A stretch of DNA of 61,519 nt, from assembly GCA_028281705.1 (NCBI GenBank), contig JANQJH010000156.1, positions 1-61,519 on the forward strand. The letters run 5' to 3'. Positions 22,234 through 31,468 of this stretch are shown here, one piece after another (within the stretch, counting starts at the first letter, position 1; every line of letters begins with the position of its first letter). Under the pieces are notes generated by a model. It did no database searches. It had not been told where the DNA came from and was given only the letters and a program-made list of their open reading frames with translations. This stretch comes from Verrucomicrobiales bacterium. Lineage in GTDB: Bacteria > Verrucomicrobiota > Verrucomicrobiia > Verrucomicrobiales > DEV007. Position numbers and translations under genes: made by a program.

Positions 22234-24201
22234 ATGGAAGAAGGTGATCGAGAATTGCTCAACGCGTATGTCGAGTCGGGCCTGGATCGACTGTTCGATG
22301 CCTTGGTTCAGAAACATGCGGGCATGGTGTTTGGCGCGGCTCTTCGTGTGACGAGGAACCGGGAGCTGGCCGAGGACACGGCTCAATGGGTATTTGCGAT
22401 CCTCCATCGAAAGGCCCGTGCACTGGTCGGTCACCCTTGCCTCGCCGCATGGTTGCACAAAACAGCGACCCTGGAGGCTTCTCGGCTCATGAGAAAAGAA
22501 CGCAATCACCAGCGGAAGTTAAAAAGGCTAGCTGCTGCGTCTGAGGGGGAACGGTGTTCGTGCGCCGTGGCTCATCCTGCCCTGGAATATCTCGACGAAG
22601 CGATGGCTATGTTAGGATCAGGCGACCGGCAGTTATTGATGATGCGTTTCTACCAGGGCTACAAACTGGGAGAACTCGCCTCCGAGCTGGACAGGTCCGA
22701 GGTGGCCATTCGGAAGCAATCGGAGCGAGCCATCGCCCGGCTCGCCAAGATTCTGAGCCGGCGCGGTGTCGCGCTTTCGACAACGGCCTTGGCAGGTGTT
22801 CTCGCCAGCGCCCTGGTCGAGTCCTCCCCGGCCGAGATTCTTGCCTCGATCACCCATGAGGCGGCTGTGGCGTCGGCATCGGTTCCGCAAACCACACTCA
22901 TCCTAAACACCCTACAAACCATGACCTACGGAAAGCAAATCGCTCTGACGGCGGCCGCTGTGGCGCTCCTGGCAGCCATCCCCATTGGAATCCAGAATCA
23001 CCGGCTTGGAGAAGCGAAAGCCATGCTTCAACAAGCGGAGGCGGCGATGATCTCCATGCCCAGCCCGCTATCGACGTCAAAAAGGACGGCTGCTTCATTT
23101 CTGCCGCCCCAGCCGATATTGGAACCGAATAGTCTCCGGGCCCAAGCGGCCGCTAGCGGAAGCACCGACGCAGATTTCCTGCGCGACTTACTGACTCGAC
23201 AGGTCCGGCCTCGCCTTGAGGATATCGCGGCCTTTATCGGAGAGAACCGGTCGCTTCCGGAACTGCGGTCGATGTTTGATGAAGTGGTGGATCTACCTCT
23301 GAGTGAACACCAGCGATCCGCCCTCCGGAAACTGGTGATGGAAATCGGCCGGCACGACGGCCAGTACGCGGTCGAGTTGGCCTCGAAGTCAATCGAGGCG
23401 ACTGCCTTGCGCCATCATGCGGTGGGTGCCGCCTATGCCGGCTGGGCATCCCGCGATCCGGCCGAGGCGTGGGCTTACGCGACTGCGTTGCCGCCGAAGA
23501 AACGCGCTGGACATCCCTACTGGCAGATCATGATGGGCGCCGCTGAAGGAGAGCTCAGCGCAGATGAATTCTATCACTTTGTTGAATCTCATTCCCCTGG
23601 GGTGCTTCGGCTCTCGAGCGGCCATCTCTGGCATGCCCTAGCATCGGTCTACGATCACAAGGATTCCTCCGGCATGCCGTCCTGGGTGGAAGGCCTGCCT
23701 TCCGGTCCGCTGAGAAACCTGGCCAGTTCGCAACTGGTGCAACGCTGGGCGCTCAGTGATCCCCCGGCGGCAAGAGCATGGATGGATGCCAATGTGAATC
23801 CCCACGATCACCCCGAGCCCACGCTGCTACTGGCAAAGGCGTGGGTTCAGGTCGATCCGCATGCTGCCATGGATTGGCTAACATCGCTCCCACCTGAATT
23901 GCAAACGCAGGAACAGTACAGTGGCGCTCTCGAGAAATGGCTGAGCTACGATCAGATCGGCGCCGCGAACTGGCTGGTCGGGGCGGAGCCGACGCCGTTC
24001 CTCGACATCCCGTTCGAGAGATACGTCGACCGGGTACGCCACGCGAATCCCCCCGAGGCGATGACCTGGGCCAAGTCAATCACCGATTCAGAGCATCGCC
24101 TGCGCGTCATGAAAAAAGTCGCCACCGTGTGGCGAAGAAAAGACCCAGCGGGCCTGGAGCAATTTCTCGCTACCGATCCAGCGGGAGAGAGGTTGCGGTA
24201 G
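22234..24201 (+). CDS. ECF sigma factor fused through one membrane helix to a helical-repeat domain (copy 2)
   Basis: 655 residues. Sigma region 2 (FDALVQKHAGMVFGAALRVT, AEDTAQWVFAILHRKA, AWLHKTATLEASRLMR) and region 4 (LGSGDRQLLMMRFYQGYKL, then ASELDRSEVAIRKQSERA) occupy the first 190 residues. A membrane helix follows at about 235-255 (IALTAAAVALLAAIPIGI). The C-terminal 380 residues hold repeats of roughly 30-35 residues with an Asp-Pro-x-x-Ala-x-x-Trp core: DPAEAWAYATALP, DPPAARAWMDAN, DPHAAMDWLTSLP, YDQIGAANWLVG. Same architecture as the genes at 13136 and 36961; a membrane-tethered sigma with an outward solenoid is inferred. No separate anti-sigma gene is adjacent. Confidence 0.87.
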   Translation: MEEGDRELLNAYVESGLDRLFDALVQKHAGMVFGAALRVTRNRELAEDTAQWVFAILHRKARALVGHPCLAAWLHKTATLEASRLMRKERNHQRKLKRLAAASEGERCSCAVAHPALEYLDEAMAMLGSGDRQLLMMRFYQGYKLGELASELDRSEVAIRKQSERAIARLAKILSRRGVALSTTALAGVLASALVESSPAEILASITHEAAVASASVPQTTLILNTLQTMTYGKQIALTAAAVALLAAIPIGIQNHRLGEAKAMLQQAEAAMISMPSPLSTSKRTAASFLPPQPILEPNSLRAQAAASGSTDADFLRDLLTRQVRPRLEDIAAFIGENRSLPELRSMFDEVVDLPLSEHQRSALRKLVMEIGRHDGQYAVELASKSIEATALRHHAVGAAYAGWASRDPAEAWAYATALPPKKRAGHPYWQIMMGAAEGELSADEFYHFVESHSPGVLRLSSGHLWHALASVYDHKDSSGMPSWVEGLPSGPLRNLASSQLVQRWALSDPPAARAWMDANVNPHDHPEPTLLLAKAWVQVDPHAAMDWLTSLPPELQTQEQYSGALEKWLSYDQIGAANWLVGAEPTPFLDIPFERYVDRVRHANPPEAMTWAKSITDSEHRLRVMKKVATVWRRKDPAGLEQFLATDPAGERLR

Positions 24202-24219
24202 TCGGTCTGCCTTCGCACT

Positions 24220-24245
24220 CCAGGCCTTCCTGGCGGAAGGCCTGG
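24220..24245. repeat. Hairpin downstream of the sigma gene
   Basis: CCAGGCCTT, an 8-nt loop, then AAGGCCTGG: a perfect 9-bp stem 18 bp behind the stop codon at 24201. There is no T-run, so it would be a weak terminator or an mRNA 3'-end stabiliser. Confidence 0.5.
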
Positions 24246-24455
24246 TAGACGAAGGCGAGTGTCAACAATGATAGCGGATGAGTCTATATTTGCGCATCAG
24301 TAGGACTATACCAAGCGCCATGACAAATTTCCATGATGCGAACCTCGTAGCAGAAGCGGTGACGCTTCTTCCGTGGAACACTCACGCGTCCCTCTACAGG
24401 GGGCCCGAAGGAAAATAGTGATGACGCGAGGACGAAATCCGAAAACGCAGAACTC

Positions 24456-25262
24456 CTATTCCTCCTTGAGTTTCGCGTTGGCGGTCGCTGGGGGATAGTT
24501 CTTCTTCAAGGCTGCGATCGCGGTCGCAACGGTGTCGACGCTCGCTTTGGCATTTTCGAGCTTGCGGGCTGAATTGGCTTCTTTGATTTCGCCTAGTGCT
24601 TTGACGACTGCGGCGGAGCGATCCGCCACGACCTTTTGCTGAGCGGCTGTCAGATCGTTTGACTTCTCGGGAAGAGCGGCGGCGAGAATGGGAAAGGCAT
24701 CCGTCACTTCATCGAGCGCCTCATAGGCTTTGTCCTTGTACCCCTCCTTCAGTTCGAGATGGTGTTGGTTCAGTTCCGCCCAAAGACCGTCAATGGAGTT
24801 GGGAACTTCGATCTCTTTGCCGCTGCCCTTGTTGCCGCAAAGGCAAAGCCACTCGATCCTATCGCATTCCCCACAGCTGATGGTGTAATAGTGGAGCCGA
24901 AAGGTCAACGCGGAGGCCTTCTTGCTCTCCTTGAGCCGGAAAACGATGAAGTAATCATCTCCGTCGGGGAGCGGTCCGGCGACGAATTTGTTATCGATCT
25001 TCTCGGCAGTGAGCCGCGTAGGGTTGCTGCGCGAACCTGCGATGACCGTGAGACTCTGGTCGGTGAGCGGAATGCTCTTGCGCTTCGCGTCGAGGAGTTC
25101 GATGTGCGCCTTGTTGTCATTCAGGGTGAATTCGACATTCGGCGTGGTCGTCGAATCGATCATGAGGAGACGGCCGCCATTGGGCCCGATGGTGATGCGT
25201 TCGTGTGCCGAAGCGGTGAGACACAAGGTGAATGCAAGGGTGCAGATGAGGGCAGTTTTCAT
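24456..25262 (-). CDS. Secreted protein of unknown function at the end of the metal-efflux operon
   Basis: 268 residues with a signal peptide (ALICTLAFTLCLTASA). The N-terminal half is beta-rich and begins HERITIGPNGGRLL, a pattern often seen in exported proteins beside metal-efflux genes. A cysteine cluster follows (CGECDRIEWLCLCG, four Cys), which could bind a metal. The C-terminal half is Lys/Ala-rich helix (LTAAQQKVVADRSAAVVKAL). It lies 63 bp after the RND pump gene on the same strand and is probably the last gene of that operon. Metal binding is inferred from context and the Cys cluster. Confidence 0.7.
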   Translation of the reverse strand: MKTALICTLAFTLCLTASAHERITIGPNGGRLLMIDSTTTPNVEFTLNDNKAHIELLDAKRKSIPLTDQSLTVIAGSRSNPTRLTAEKIDNKFVAGPLPDGDDYFIVFRLKESKKASALTFRLHYYTISCGECDRIEWLCLCGNKGSGKEIEVPNSIDGLWAELNQHHLELKEGYKDKAYEALDEVTDAFPILAAALPEKSNDLTAAQQKVVADRSAAVVKALGEIKEANSARKLENAKASVDTVATAIAALKKNYPPATANAKLKEE

Positions 25263-25266
25263 GGTG

Positions 25267-25293
25267 TTGTTTCGGTTGTTTCGGTTGTTTCGG
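25267..25293. repeat. Three perfect 9-bp tandem repeats at a gene start
   Basis: TTGTTTCGG repeated three times on the plus strand. On the coding (minus) strand it lies 4 bp before the ATG at 25262, where a ribosome-binding site would be expected; no Shine-Dalgarno is visible there. Confidence 0.75.
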
Positions 25294-25325
25294 TTTGATG
25301 ATGTTCGGTTTTTGATGTGTTGGGG

Positions 25326-28300
25326 TTACTGACAGGCTGGTGCGTCCAGCCGCAAAGCTTTCTCGGCCGCGCCTCTTCCGATGAGCCAGAAGAGCGCGGG
25401 CGTGACCACAAGGTCGAGTAGGGTCGAGGAAACGAGCCCACCGACGATGACGACGGCGACGGGATGCAGGATTTCCTTGCCGGCCTCACCCGCGGCGAGG
25501 ACCAGCGGGATCAGGGCCATCCCCGCCGAGAGCGCTGTCATGAGGACCGGGACGAGCCGCTCGAGCGTCCCTCGCGTCACCATCTCACGGTTGAAGGTTT
25601 CCCCTTCGTGCCTCATGAGATGGAGGTAGTGCGAGAGCATCATGATGCTGTTTCTGGCGGCGACACCGGCCACGGCGATAAAGCCGACGAGGGTTGCGAT
25701 GGAAATGTTATTGATCTGCCACCAGGTGAAGGCCAGGCTTCCGATCAGAGCGAGAGGGACGTTGAGCAACACCTGCACCGTGAGCGAGGCACTGCGGAAG
25801 TAGCCATAGAGCAGCAGGGCGATGATGACGAGCACGACGGCTGAGAGGAGGGCGATTCGTTCGGACGCCTCCTGGCGCGCTTTGAACTCGCCCTCGAAAC
25901 TGACAAAATAACCCTCGGGCAAGTCGAGCTGGTCGCGCACCTTTCGCTCCCACTGGTTGACGAGGGAAACCAAATCTCGCTCGTCGGTGTTCGCGGAGAC
26001 CAGGACGCGGCGGAGGGTGTTCTCGCGGTTGATCACGTTCGGGCCTTTCGCTTCGCGAACATCGGCCACGAGTCTGAGCGGCAGGCGTTGGCCATTGCCC
26101 GTTTCCACGAGCATTTCCTCGATTCGCTTGGGCGAACTGCGCCAGCTCTCGGGCAAACGTAGTACGAGGTCGACCGTGCGCTGTCCTTCACGCAACTCTG
26201 ATAGCGTCGAGCCCCCCAGGAGCGTGGTGAGCTGGGCATTGAGCTCACCGGGCTGGAGCCCGTAGGCGCGGGCTCGATCGCGATTCACCTCGATCTTGAG
26301 CTGTGGGATCGGTACCTGGCGTTCCATGTTCACGTCGGTGAGACCGGGGACGGTCTTGCCGATGGCTTCGATGTCCTCCCCAAAGCTGCGCAGCTTCTCG
26401 AGGTTTTCTCCATACACTTTCACGGCAATCTTGGCCGAGACGCCGCTAAGCATGTGTGAGAGACGATGACTGATCGGCTGCCCGACGTTGACGAAAGTGC
26501 CAGGGATGGTTTTCAACTTCTCGCGCACTTCGGCGAAGACTTCCTCCCGGGAACGGCCGCTTTGGTGGAACTCGACATCGAATTCGTTGACCGACACCGG
26601 CATGACGTGGTCGTCCTTCTCCGCGCGACCGGCGCGCCGGCCCACGCTCTTCACCTCGGGGATGCTGCCCAAGAGGCGCACGCCGACATCGCCGATCTCA
26701 TTGGATTTCTCAAGCGAGGTTCCCGGGGCGCACGCCAGCGAGATGGTCGCGCTTCCCTCGTTGAACGCAGGCAGGAACTCTTTGCCCATCATGGGGTAGA
26801 GCATGAGCGCCGCGATGAGAAACATCCCAGTCACCGCCAGAACTAGCAAAGGCGCTGAGAACGCCAGGCGGAGGAAGGTGTTCTTGACCAGCACCTTCGT
26901 GCCCCGCACGAGGAAGCCGTCCTTGTGTTCCTTGCCCGCTTTGGGGTTGAGCAAGAACGAGCAGAGCACTGGGATGACCGTTAGGGAAACGAAAAACGAG
27001 GCGGCCATGCTCGTGATCGTCGCCACCGCGATGGGCGTGAAGAGGCGCCCCTCCAATCCTTGGAGACCCAAGAGGGGAAAGAACACGAGGATGATCAGGA
27101 GGGTGGCATAGAGGATGGAATTCCGCACTTCGCCCGAAGCCCTGGCAATCACCTCGAGTCTCGGTTTGGGAACCTCGCGCCCGGCATTCTCGCGCAAGCG
27201 CCGGAAAACGTTTTCCACGTCGACAATGGCATCGTCCACCACCATGCCAATGGCCACGGCGAGCCCTCCGAGAGTCATCGAGTTGACACTCACCTCGAGC
27301 CATCTGAAAACCAGGATCGTGATGGCGAAAGACAATGGTATGGCCGTTAGCGTGATCGCGGTGGTCCGGAGATTCAGGAGGAAAAGGAATAGGACGATGG
27401 TGACCATGATCGCCCCATCGCGAATGGCCTCCTCCAGATTGCTGATCGCGTGTTCAATGAAATCGCCCTGCCGGAAGAGCACCTCCACCTCGACACCATT
27501 GGGAAGCGATGGGCGCAACCCATCTAGTGCCTTCTCGATCTCCTCGGTCAGCACCAGGGTATCGAACCCCGGCGCCTTATCGACACTGAGGATGACGCCC
27601 AGGGATTCACCGCCATCTCGAGCGTCCTCGGGAAAGAGCATGCCGGCGTCGCCTCGCATCGGCTGCACGCCGTAGACCACCGTGGCAACGTCGCTGACGA
27701 GCACCGGGCGTTCGCCTACGGTCTTGATCACGGTGCGTTCGATCTCTGCTAGTTCGGCGGTCATGCCGAGGTTGCGCACCATGATCTCCTGAGTCGGGGT
27801 CACGAGGTAACCACTCGTCGAGTTGTCCGCGGCCTGCGCCACAGCCTGTTCCAACTCGGCAAAACCCACATCGTGGCTGGCCATGCGATAGGGTTCGGGC
27901 TGGACATGGATTTGCTTCACGCCGCCACCAATGGTGAGCACCTCGGCGACACCGTTGATACTCTGCAGCCTCCTCCTGATCGTCCAGTCGGCCAGGGTCC
28001 GCAAGTCCATGAGGGGCATCTGTGAGTCATTGCTCCGGACGCCGACGAGGAGGATCTCCCCCATCAGGGAGGACACCGGAGTCATCCCGGGTTGGACGCC
28101 TGCGGGAAGACTACTCTCTGCCATCTGCAGTCGCTCCTGCACCAGTTGGCGGGCGCGATAGATGTCTGTGCCCCAAGCGAACTCGGCAAAGATCAACGAC
28201 AGGCTGACATCGGAGTTCGACCGCAAACGGTCCAGACCACCCACGCCCTGGAGAGCCGCTTCAATTGGCTGAGTCACCAGCACCTCGACTTCCTCAGGCG

Positions 28301-28469
28301 CGAGCCCAGGACATTCGGTCAAGATCGTGACCGTCGGTTTAGTCATGTCCGGCAGTACCTCGACCGGAAGCTGCCGAACCGCCTGGAAACCAAAGGCGAT
28401 GACGAGGATCGCCGCCGCCAGGATCAACGGGCGGTATCTCAGAGAGAAACGGATGAGCGCGTTGAGCAT
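25326..28469 (-). CDS. Heavy-metal RND efflux pump (CzcA/CnrA/CusA family)
   Basis: 1047 residues, full length for the heavy-metal RND family. The N-terminal membrane helix (LILAAAILVIAFGFQAV) is followed by a periplasmic porter region starting VEVLPDMTKPTVTILTECPG, typical for this family. Helix 4 carries the proton-relay pattern GMVVDDAIVDVENVFRRL with two Asp and a Glu. The second half repeats the fold (GFIAVAGVAARNSIMMLSHY). It should drive export of divalent or monovalent metal cations from periplasm or cytoplasm using proton flow. Metal specificity is uncertain; the upstream CnrYXH-like genes favour Ni/Co/Zn over Cu/Ag. It lies 9 bp behind the adaptor gene. Confidence 0.93.
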   Translation of the reverse strand: MLNALIRFSLRYRPLILAAAILVIAFGFQAVRQLPVEVLPDMTKPTVTILTECPGLAPEEVEVLVTQPIEAALQGVGGLDRLRSNSDVSLSLIFAEFAWGTDIYRARQLVQERLQMAESSLPAGVQPGMTPVSSLMGEILLVGVRSNDSQMPLMDLRTLADWTIRRRLQSINGVAEVLTIGGGVKQIHVQPEPYRMASHDVGFAELEQAVAQAADNSTSGYLVTPTQEIMVRNLGMTAELAEIERTVIKTVGERPVLVSDVATVVYGVQPMRGDAGMLFPEDARDGGESLGVILSVDKAPGFDTLVLTEEIEKALDGLRPSLPNGVEVEVLFRQGDFIEHAISNLEEAIRDGAIMVTIVLFLFLLNLRTTAITLTAIPLSFAITILVFRWLEVSVNSMTLGGLAVAIGMVVDDAIVDVENVFRRLRENAGREVPKPRLEVIARASGEVRNSILYATLLIILVFFPLLGLQGLEGRLFTPIAVATITSMAASFFVSLTVIPVLCSFLLNPKAGKEHKDGFLVRGTKVLVKNTFLRLAFSAPLLVLAVTGMFLIAALMLYPMMGKEFLPAFNEGSATISLACAPGTSLEKSNEIGDVGVRLLGSIPEVKSVGRRAGRAEKDDHVMPVSVNEFDVEFHQSGRSREEVFAEVREKLKTIPGTFVNVGQPISHRLSHMLSGVSAKIAVKVYGENLEKLRSFGEDIEAIGKTVPGLTDVNMERQVPIPQLKIEVNRDRARAYGLQPGELNAQLTTLLGGSTLSELREGQRTVDLVLRLPESWRSSPKRIEEMLVETGNGQRLPLRLVADVREAKGPNVINRENTLRRVLVSANTDERDLVSLVNQWERKVRDQLDLPEGYFVSFEGEFKARQEASERIALLSAVVLVIIALLLYGYFRSASLTVQVLLNVPLALIGSLAFTWWQINNISIATLVGFIAVAGVAARNSIMMLSHYLHLMRHEGETFNREMVTRGTLERLVPVLMTALSAGMALIPLVLAAGEAGKEILHPVAVVIVGGLVSSTLLDLVVTPALFWLIGRGAAEKALRLDAPACQ

Positions 28470-28478
28470 CTTCGGTGG

Positions 28479-29594
28479 TTAGGCAGCGGTTGGCTTCCGG
28501 AGGAAGAGGCTCAGAATCAACAGAGTGAGCAAGAGGAGGCTCGTTCCGGCGAAGAACAAGGTGAGTTTGCTCATCCCTCCATCGTCATGGGAATGCCCGG
28601 CCTGCCCACCGACTGAATCGGCCGGCCCGCCTTCCCCGATCTCGCTTCCGTCTTCGTTGTGAGGGTGGCCATGGGCGGCATCGAGCGCCTCCTTGAGACT
28701 GACACTGCCCTTACCGGCAAAGGCGAGCGAGTAGGCTCCTTTGGTCACCACCTCGTCACCGGGAAAGAGGCCTTTGACGATTTCCACGTAGCGCTCGTTC
28801 TGTTCCCCCGTTGCCACGGGGACTTTCACGAAAGCGTTCTTGAGTTCGTAATCTTTGATATAGACAAACCGCCCACTCGAATCGCCCTGGACGGCGCTGC
28901 GAGGGACGGCCATCACGTCCTCGCGTCCCCCGACAACAATGGAAAACTCCGCTCGCATGCCGGGGCGCAACAGCTTCTCAGGGTTTTCGACATGGAAGCT
29001 TGCCTCAACGGTTCCTGTCTCCGGATCAGCGAGGGCGCCGAGATGGGCCAAAGGGGCGTCAAATTGCTTGTCCGGATACGCCGGCGCCGTGATGTGGGCA
29101 ACTTGGTCCAAGATGAGTTTGCCGGCGAGATGTTCCGGCACGCTGGCGACGGCATGCACCCATGACAGATCGACGATTTCGATCAAGGAATCGTCGGGAC
29201 TCACCGGCTGCCCGACGGCGGCATTGACCGTGGTCACCGTGCCGCCGATCGGAGCCACCAGCGTGATGGTGGGCGGTGGGTCGCCTGGCTGTCTGCTCTC
29301 CACAGTGATCAATTCCTGACCAGCGACCACCTCCACGTCCGGTTTGGCGGCCACGCTCAGGGCTCGCCCCTGAATGCGGCTACTAACAATCGTCCGGTTG
29401 CCGGGTTGAATCTCAAACCGCCCCAAAGCAAAGACCGTCTCTTCAAAGGTTTGCTCTTCCGCCTCCGCCGTCTCCAACCCGAGGTTGGCAACGCCGAGGG
29501 CGTCGAGGATCACAGTGCTGTCTTGGCGATCGGTTTGCCCCCATAGCGGGAGTGAGACTAACAAAAAAGCGGAAATAAGGAGTGGTCGGGTCAT
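28479..29594 (-). CDS. RND periplasmic adaptor with His-rich C-terminus and terminal membrane helix
   Basis: 371 residues from ATG 29594, where a signal peptide starts (LLISAFLLVSLPLWG). The core is a membrane-fusion protein: barrel-sandwich (SRIQGRALSVAAKPDVEVVA, PIGGTVTTVNAAVGQPV), beta-barrel (LSWVHAVASVPEHLAGKL) and proximal domain (AGEQ/TGEQNERYVEIVKGLF, GDEVVTKGAYSL). There is little alpha-hairpin. After the core come a His/Asp/Gly-rich stretch (AHGHPHNEDG and GHSHDDGG) and a last hydrophobic helix (LFFAGTSLLLLTLLILSLFL, about 344-363). The tail suggests metal capture and a second membrane anchor, which is unusual for adaptors. Together with the TolC-like and RND genes it should form a tripartite pump. 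Confidence 0.9.
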   Translation of the reverse strand: MTRPLLISAFLLVSLPLWGQTDRQDSTVILDALGVANLGLETAEAEEQTFEETVFALGRFEIQPGNRTIVSSRIQGRALSVAAKPDVEVVAGQELITVESRQPGDPPPTITLVAPIGGTVTTVNAAVGQPVSPDDSLIEIVDLSWVHAVASVPEHLAGKLILDQVAHITAPAYPDKQFDAPLAHLGALADPETGTVEASFHVENPEKLLRPGMRAEFSIVVGGREDVMAVPRSAVQGDSSGRFVYIKDYELKNAFVKVPVATGEQNERYVEIVKGLFPGDEVVTKGAYSLAFAGKGSVSLKEALDAAHGHPHNEDGSEIGEGGPADSVGGQAGHSHDDGGMSKLTLFFAGTSLLLLTLLILSLFLRKPTAA

Positions 29595-29613
29595 GGGCTG
29601 AGTAGCAACGGTG

Positions 29614-30846
29614 TCAGGGAAGATTGTTGCCGGAAGCCGTGCGCAACCGGACAAGGGCAAGGGCCAGGTTGCGCCGTGCGTCCAGCATTGCCTCTTCGAG
29701 TTTCAGAACCTGCTCGCGGGCACGCAAAACGTTGAGCAACTGCCCTTGCCCAGTTTTGTAGGCGCCTTCCTGAGCCGCCAGATTCTGTTCCGCCAGCTCC
29801 CGGGTCTCGACGAGTTCGCCGCCCAGCATGGCGCGGTAGGCTGCGACTTGCGCACGGGCGGCGACAAGTTCGCTATGGACACGCTTGATCACGCCCTCCC
29901 TGATTTCGGCGGACTGGTCGCGACTCGCCTGCTTCTCCGCCACCGCATGGCGGTTGTCGTTCCACCATGGGAGAGGAATGGAAATGCCAACGCCGGCAAA
30001 CCAATCATTACCGCGTCCGGTCGGATCGTCCTGCATGCGCTCATTGGCCACCGTGAAGCCAACTGTCAGGTCATCCCATTTCTTGGCCCGCTCCAAGGCG
30101 ATCTCGTGATCGGCGATCTCAATTCCCAGCTGCGCTGCCCTGTAATCTCCGCGTCGGCCGAGGGCTTCTCCCAAACTTGAACTCACCTCCCCTAAGTCGG
30201 GAGTCCCTTCAAGCGCGATCTCCACTTCGGCCTTGCTACCAATAAGTCTCTTGAGCGACGCGAGCTTTTCTCCACGCTCGATCCGGAGACTCGCAATCGA
30301 CTGCTTCACGGTACGGGCTTCCAACTTTGCCTGCAGGAATTCCGCCAGGCTCATTTCGCCCTCCTCGTGCCGTGCCCCGATGAAGGCCGCCAGTTCCGAA
30401 ACAAGCGCCGCCTGCTCGTTGGCCAGACCGATCTGCTCGGAGAGTGAACGCACTTCCACAAAGAGTCTTTCAACCTCTCCCGCCACGAGCCGTTCACGGT
30501 TTGAGACTTCGGCTTTCGCCGCCTGAATCTGAACGGAGGTTACCCGTTTCTCCAAACTCAGACGCCCGGTGAGGGGAAATTTCTGAGATAATGTCAGGGA
30601 TGCCGACATCTGCCAGTCGGAACCATAGAGCGGATCGTCGTGCGACATCTCGGTAGCGATCTCCGGATTCGAGAGTAAACCGGAGCCGCGATGGCGCGCT
30701 TCGGCTTTCGCGATCTCGTAGCGAGCCACACGCAAATCCGGATGATTGACCATGGCCTGCGCCACCAGATCCGACCGCGTCAGCCCGCCCTGAGCGGACA
30801 TGGCGAGGAACAGGATGGAAACGCATTGCCAGAAGAAGCGGGTCAC
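29614..30846 (-). CDS. TolC-family outer membrane efflux protein
   Basis: About 410 residues. The only upstream ATG (31053) lies deep inside the sigma gene, so I take GTG 30846, which gives a signal peptide (FFWQCVSILFLAMSAQG). The rest is long amphipathic helices of the TolC type in two structural repeats (LVAQAMVNHPDLRVARYEIA to GEMSLAEFLQAKLE; LGIEIADHEIALERAKKWDD to GQGQLLNVLRAREQ), as in CzcC/CnrC. It forms the outer membrane exit of the tripartite metal pump. It is 46 bp behind the sigma gene and 20 bp ahead of the adaptor gene. Confidence 0.88.
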   Translation of the reverse strand: MTRFFWQCVSILFLAMSAQGGLTRSDLVAQAMVNHPDLRVARYEIAKAEARHRGSGLLSNPEIATEMSHDDPLYGSDWQMSASLTLSQKFPLTGRLSLEKRVTSVQIQAAKAEVSNRERLVAGEVERLFVEVRSLSEQIGLANEQAALVSELAAFIGARHEEGEMSLAEFLQAKLEARTVKQSIASLRIERGEKLASLKRLIGSKAEVEIALEGTPDLGEVSSSLGEALGRRGDYRAAQLGIEIADHEIALERAKKWDDLTVGFTVANERMQDDPTGRGNDWFAGVGISIPLPWWNDNRHAVAEKQASRDQSAEIREGVIKRVHSELVAARAQVAAYRAMLGGELVETRELAEQNLAAQEGAYKTGQGQLLNVLRAREQVLKLEEAMLDARRNLALALVRLRTASGNNLP

Positions 30847-30892
30847 ACAGATGACAACGAGCCCCCTGCGAGAACTACGCAAAATTAATGGG

Positions 30893-31468
30893 CTAACGCT
30901 CCCAGCGCTCGCGTAGGCGCCGCCTTGCCCGGTAAACCCGGGATTCCACGGCGCGATGCGAGAGCGAAAGAATCGCGGCGGCCTCCTCGGAGGAAAACCC
31001 TTCCAGGGCCACCAGAACCAGCGGTTCGCGAAGCTTGGCCGGCAATTCTCCAATCATCGCTTTCAGTTGAACCAAATCGTCCTGATTCATCAACTGACCC
31101 ATGGTGTCCGAGGCCTCGGGCGGCGACGAGGACTCAACCGCATGCTCCAGTGGCACGGTCTGCTTCCGCTGCTTCACCCGCCGGCTCTTGGCGTGGTCCC
31201 GGCAGAGATTCAGCGCTACCCGAAACACCCAGGCTTGGAATGGAGCGCGCGGCTCCCACGTCCCGATGGATCGGTAGACGCGCACGAAGGTCTCTTGAGT
31301 CAGTTCGCATGCATCCTCCGCATTCTCCACATGGCGGTAGATGAACGCGTGAACCGGGCCGCCAAGACGCTCCATCAACCCCTTGAGGGCGTGCTCGTTC
31401 CCTCGCTTCAGATCTAAGGCAAGAGCTTCAATGGCCTCCGAATCCGTCATCGAGAAAGGCGAACTCAA
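30893..31468 (-). CDS. ECF sigma factor, CnrH-like
   Basis: 191 residues. Region 2 contains LMERLGGPVHAFIYRHVE, AEDACELTQETFVRVYRSI and FQAWVFRVALNLCRDHAKSR; region 4 contains LPAKLREPLVLVALEGFSSE, then EAAAILSLSHRAVESRVYRA. It overlaps the metal-sensor gene upstream by 4 bp and sits directly before the efflux genes. In Cupriavidus, CnrH is held by the CnrY/CnrX complex and released by Ni or Co to transcribe the cnr genes. The same order here supports the same logic. Confidence 0.9.
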   Translation of the reverse strand: MSSPFSMTDSEAIEALALDLKRGNEHALKGLMERLGGPVHAFIYRHVENAEDACELTQETFVRVYRSIGTWEPRAPFQAWVFRVALNLCRDHAKSRRVKQRKQTVPLEHAVESSSPPEASDTMGQLMNQDDLVQLKAMIGELPAKLREPLVLVALEGFSSEEAAAILSLSHRAVESRVYRARRRLRERWER

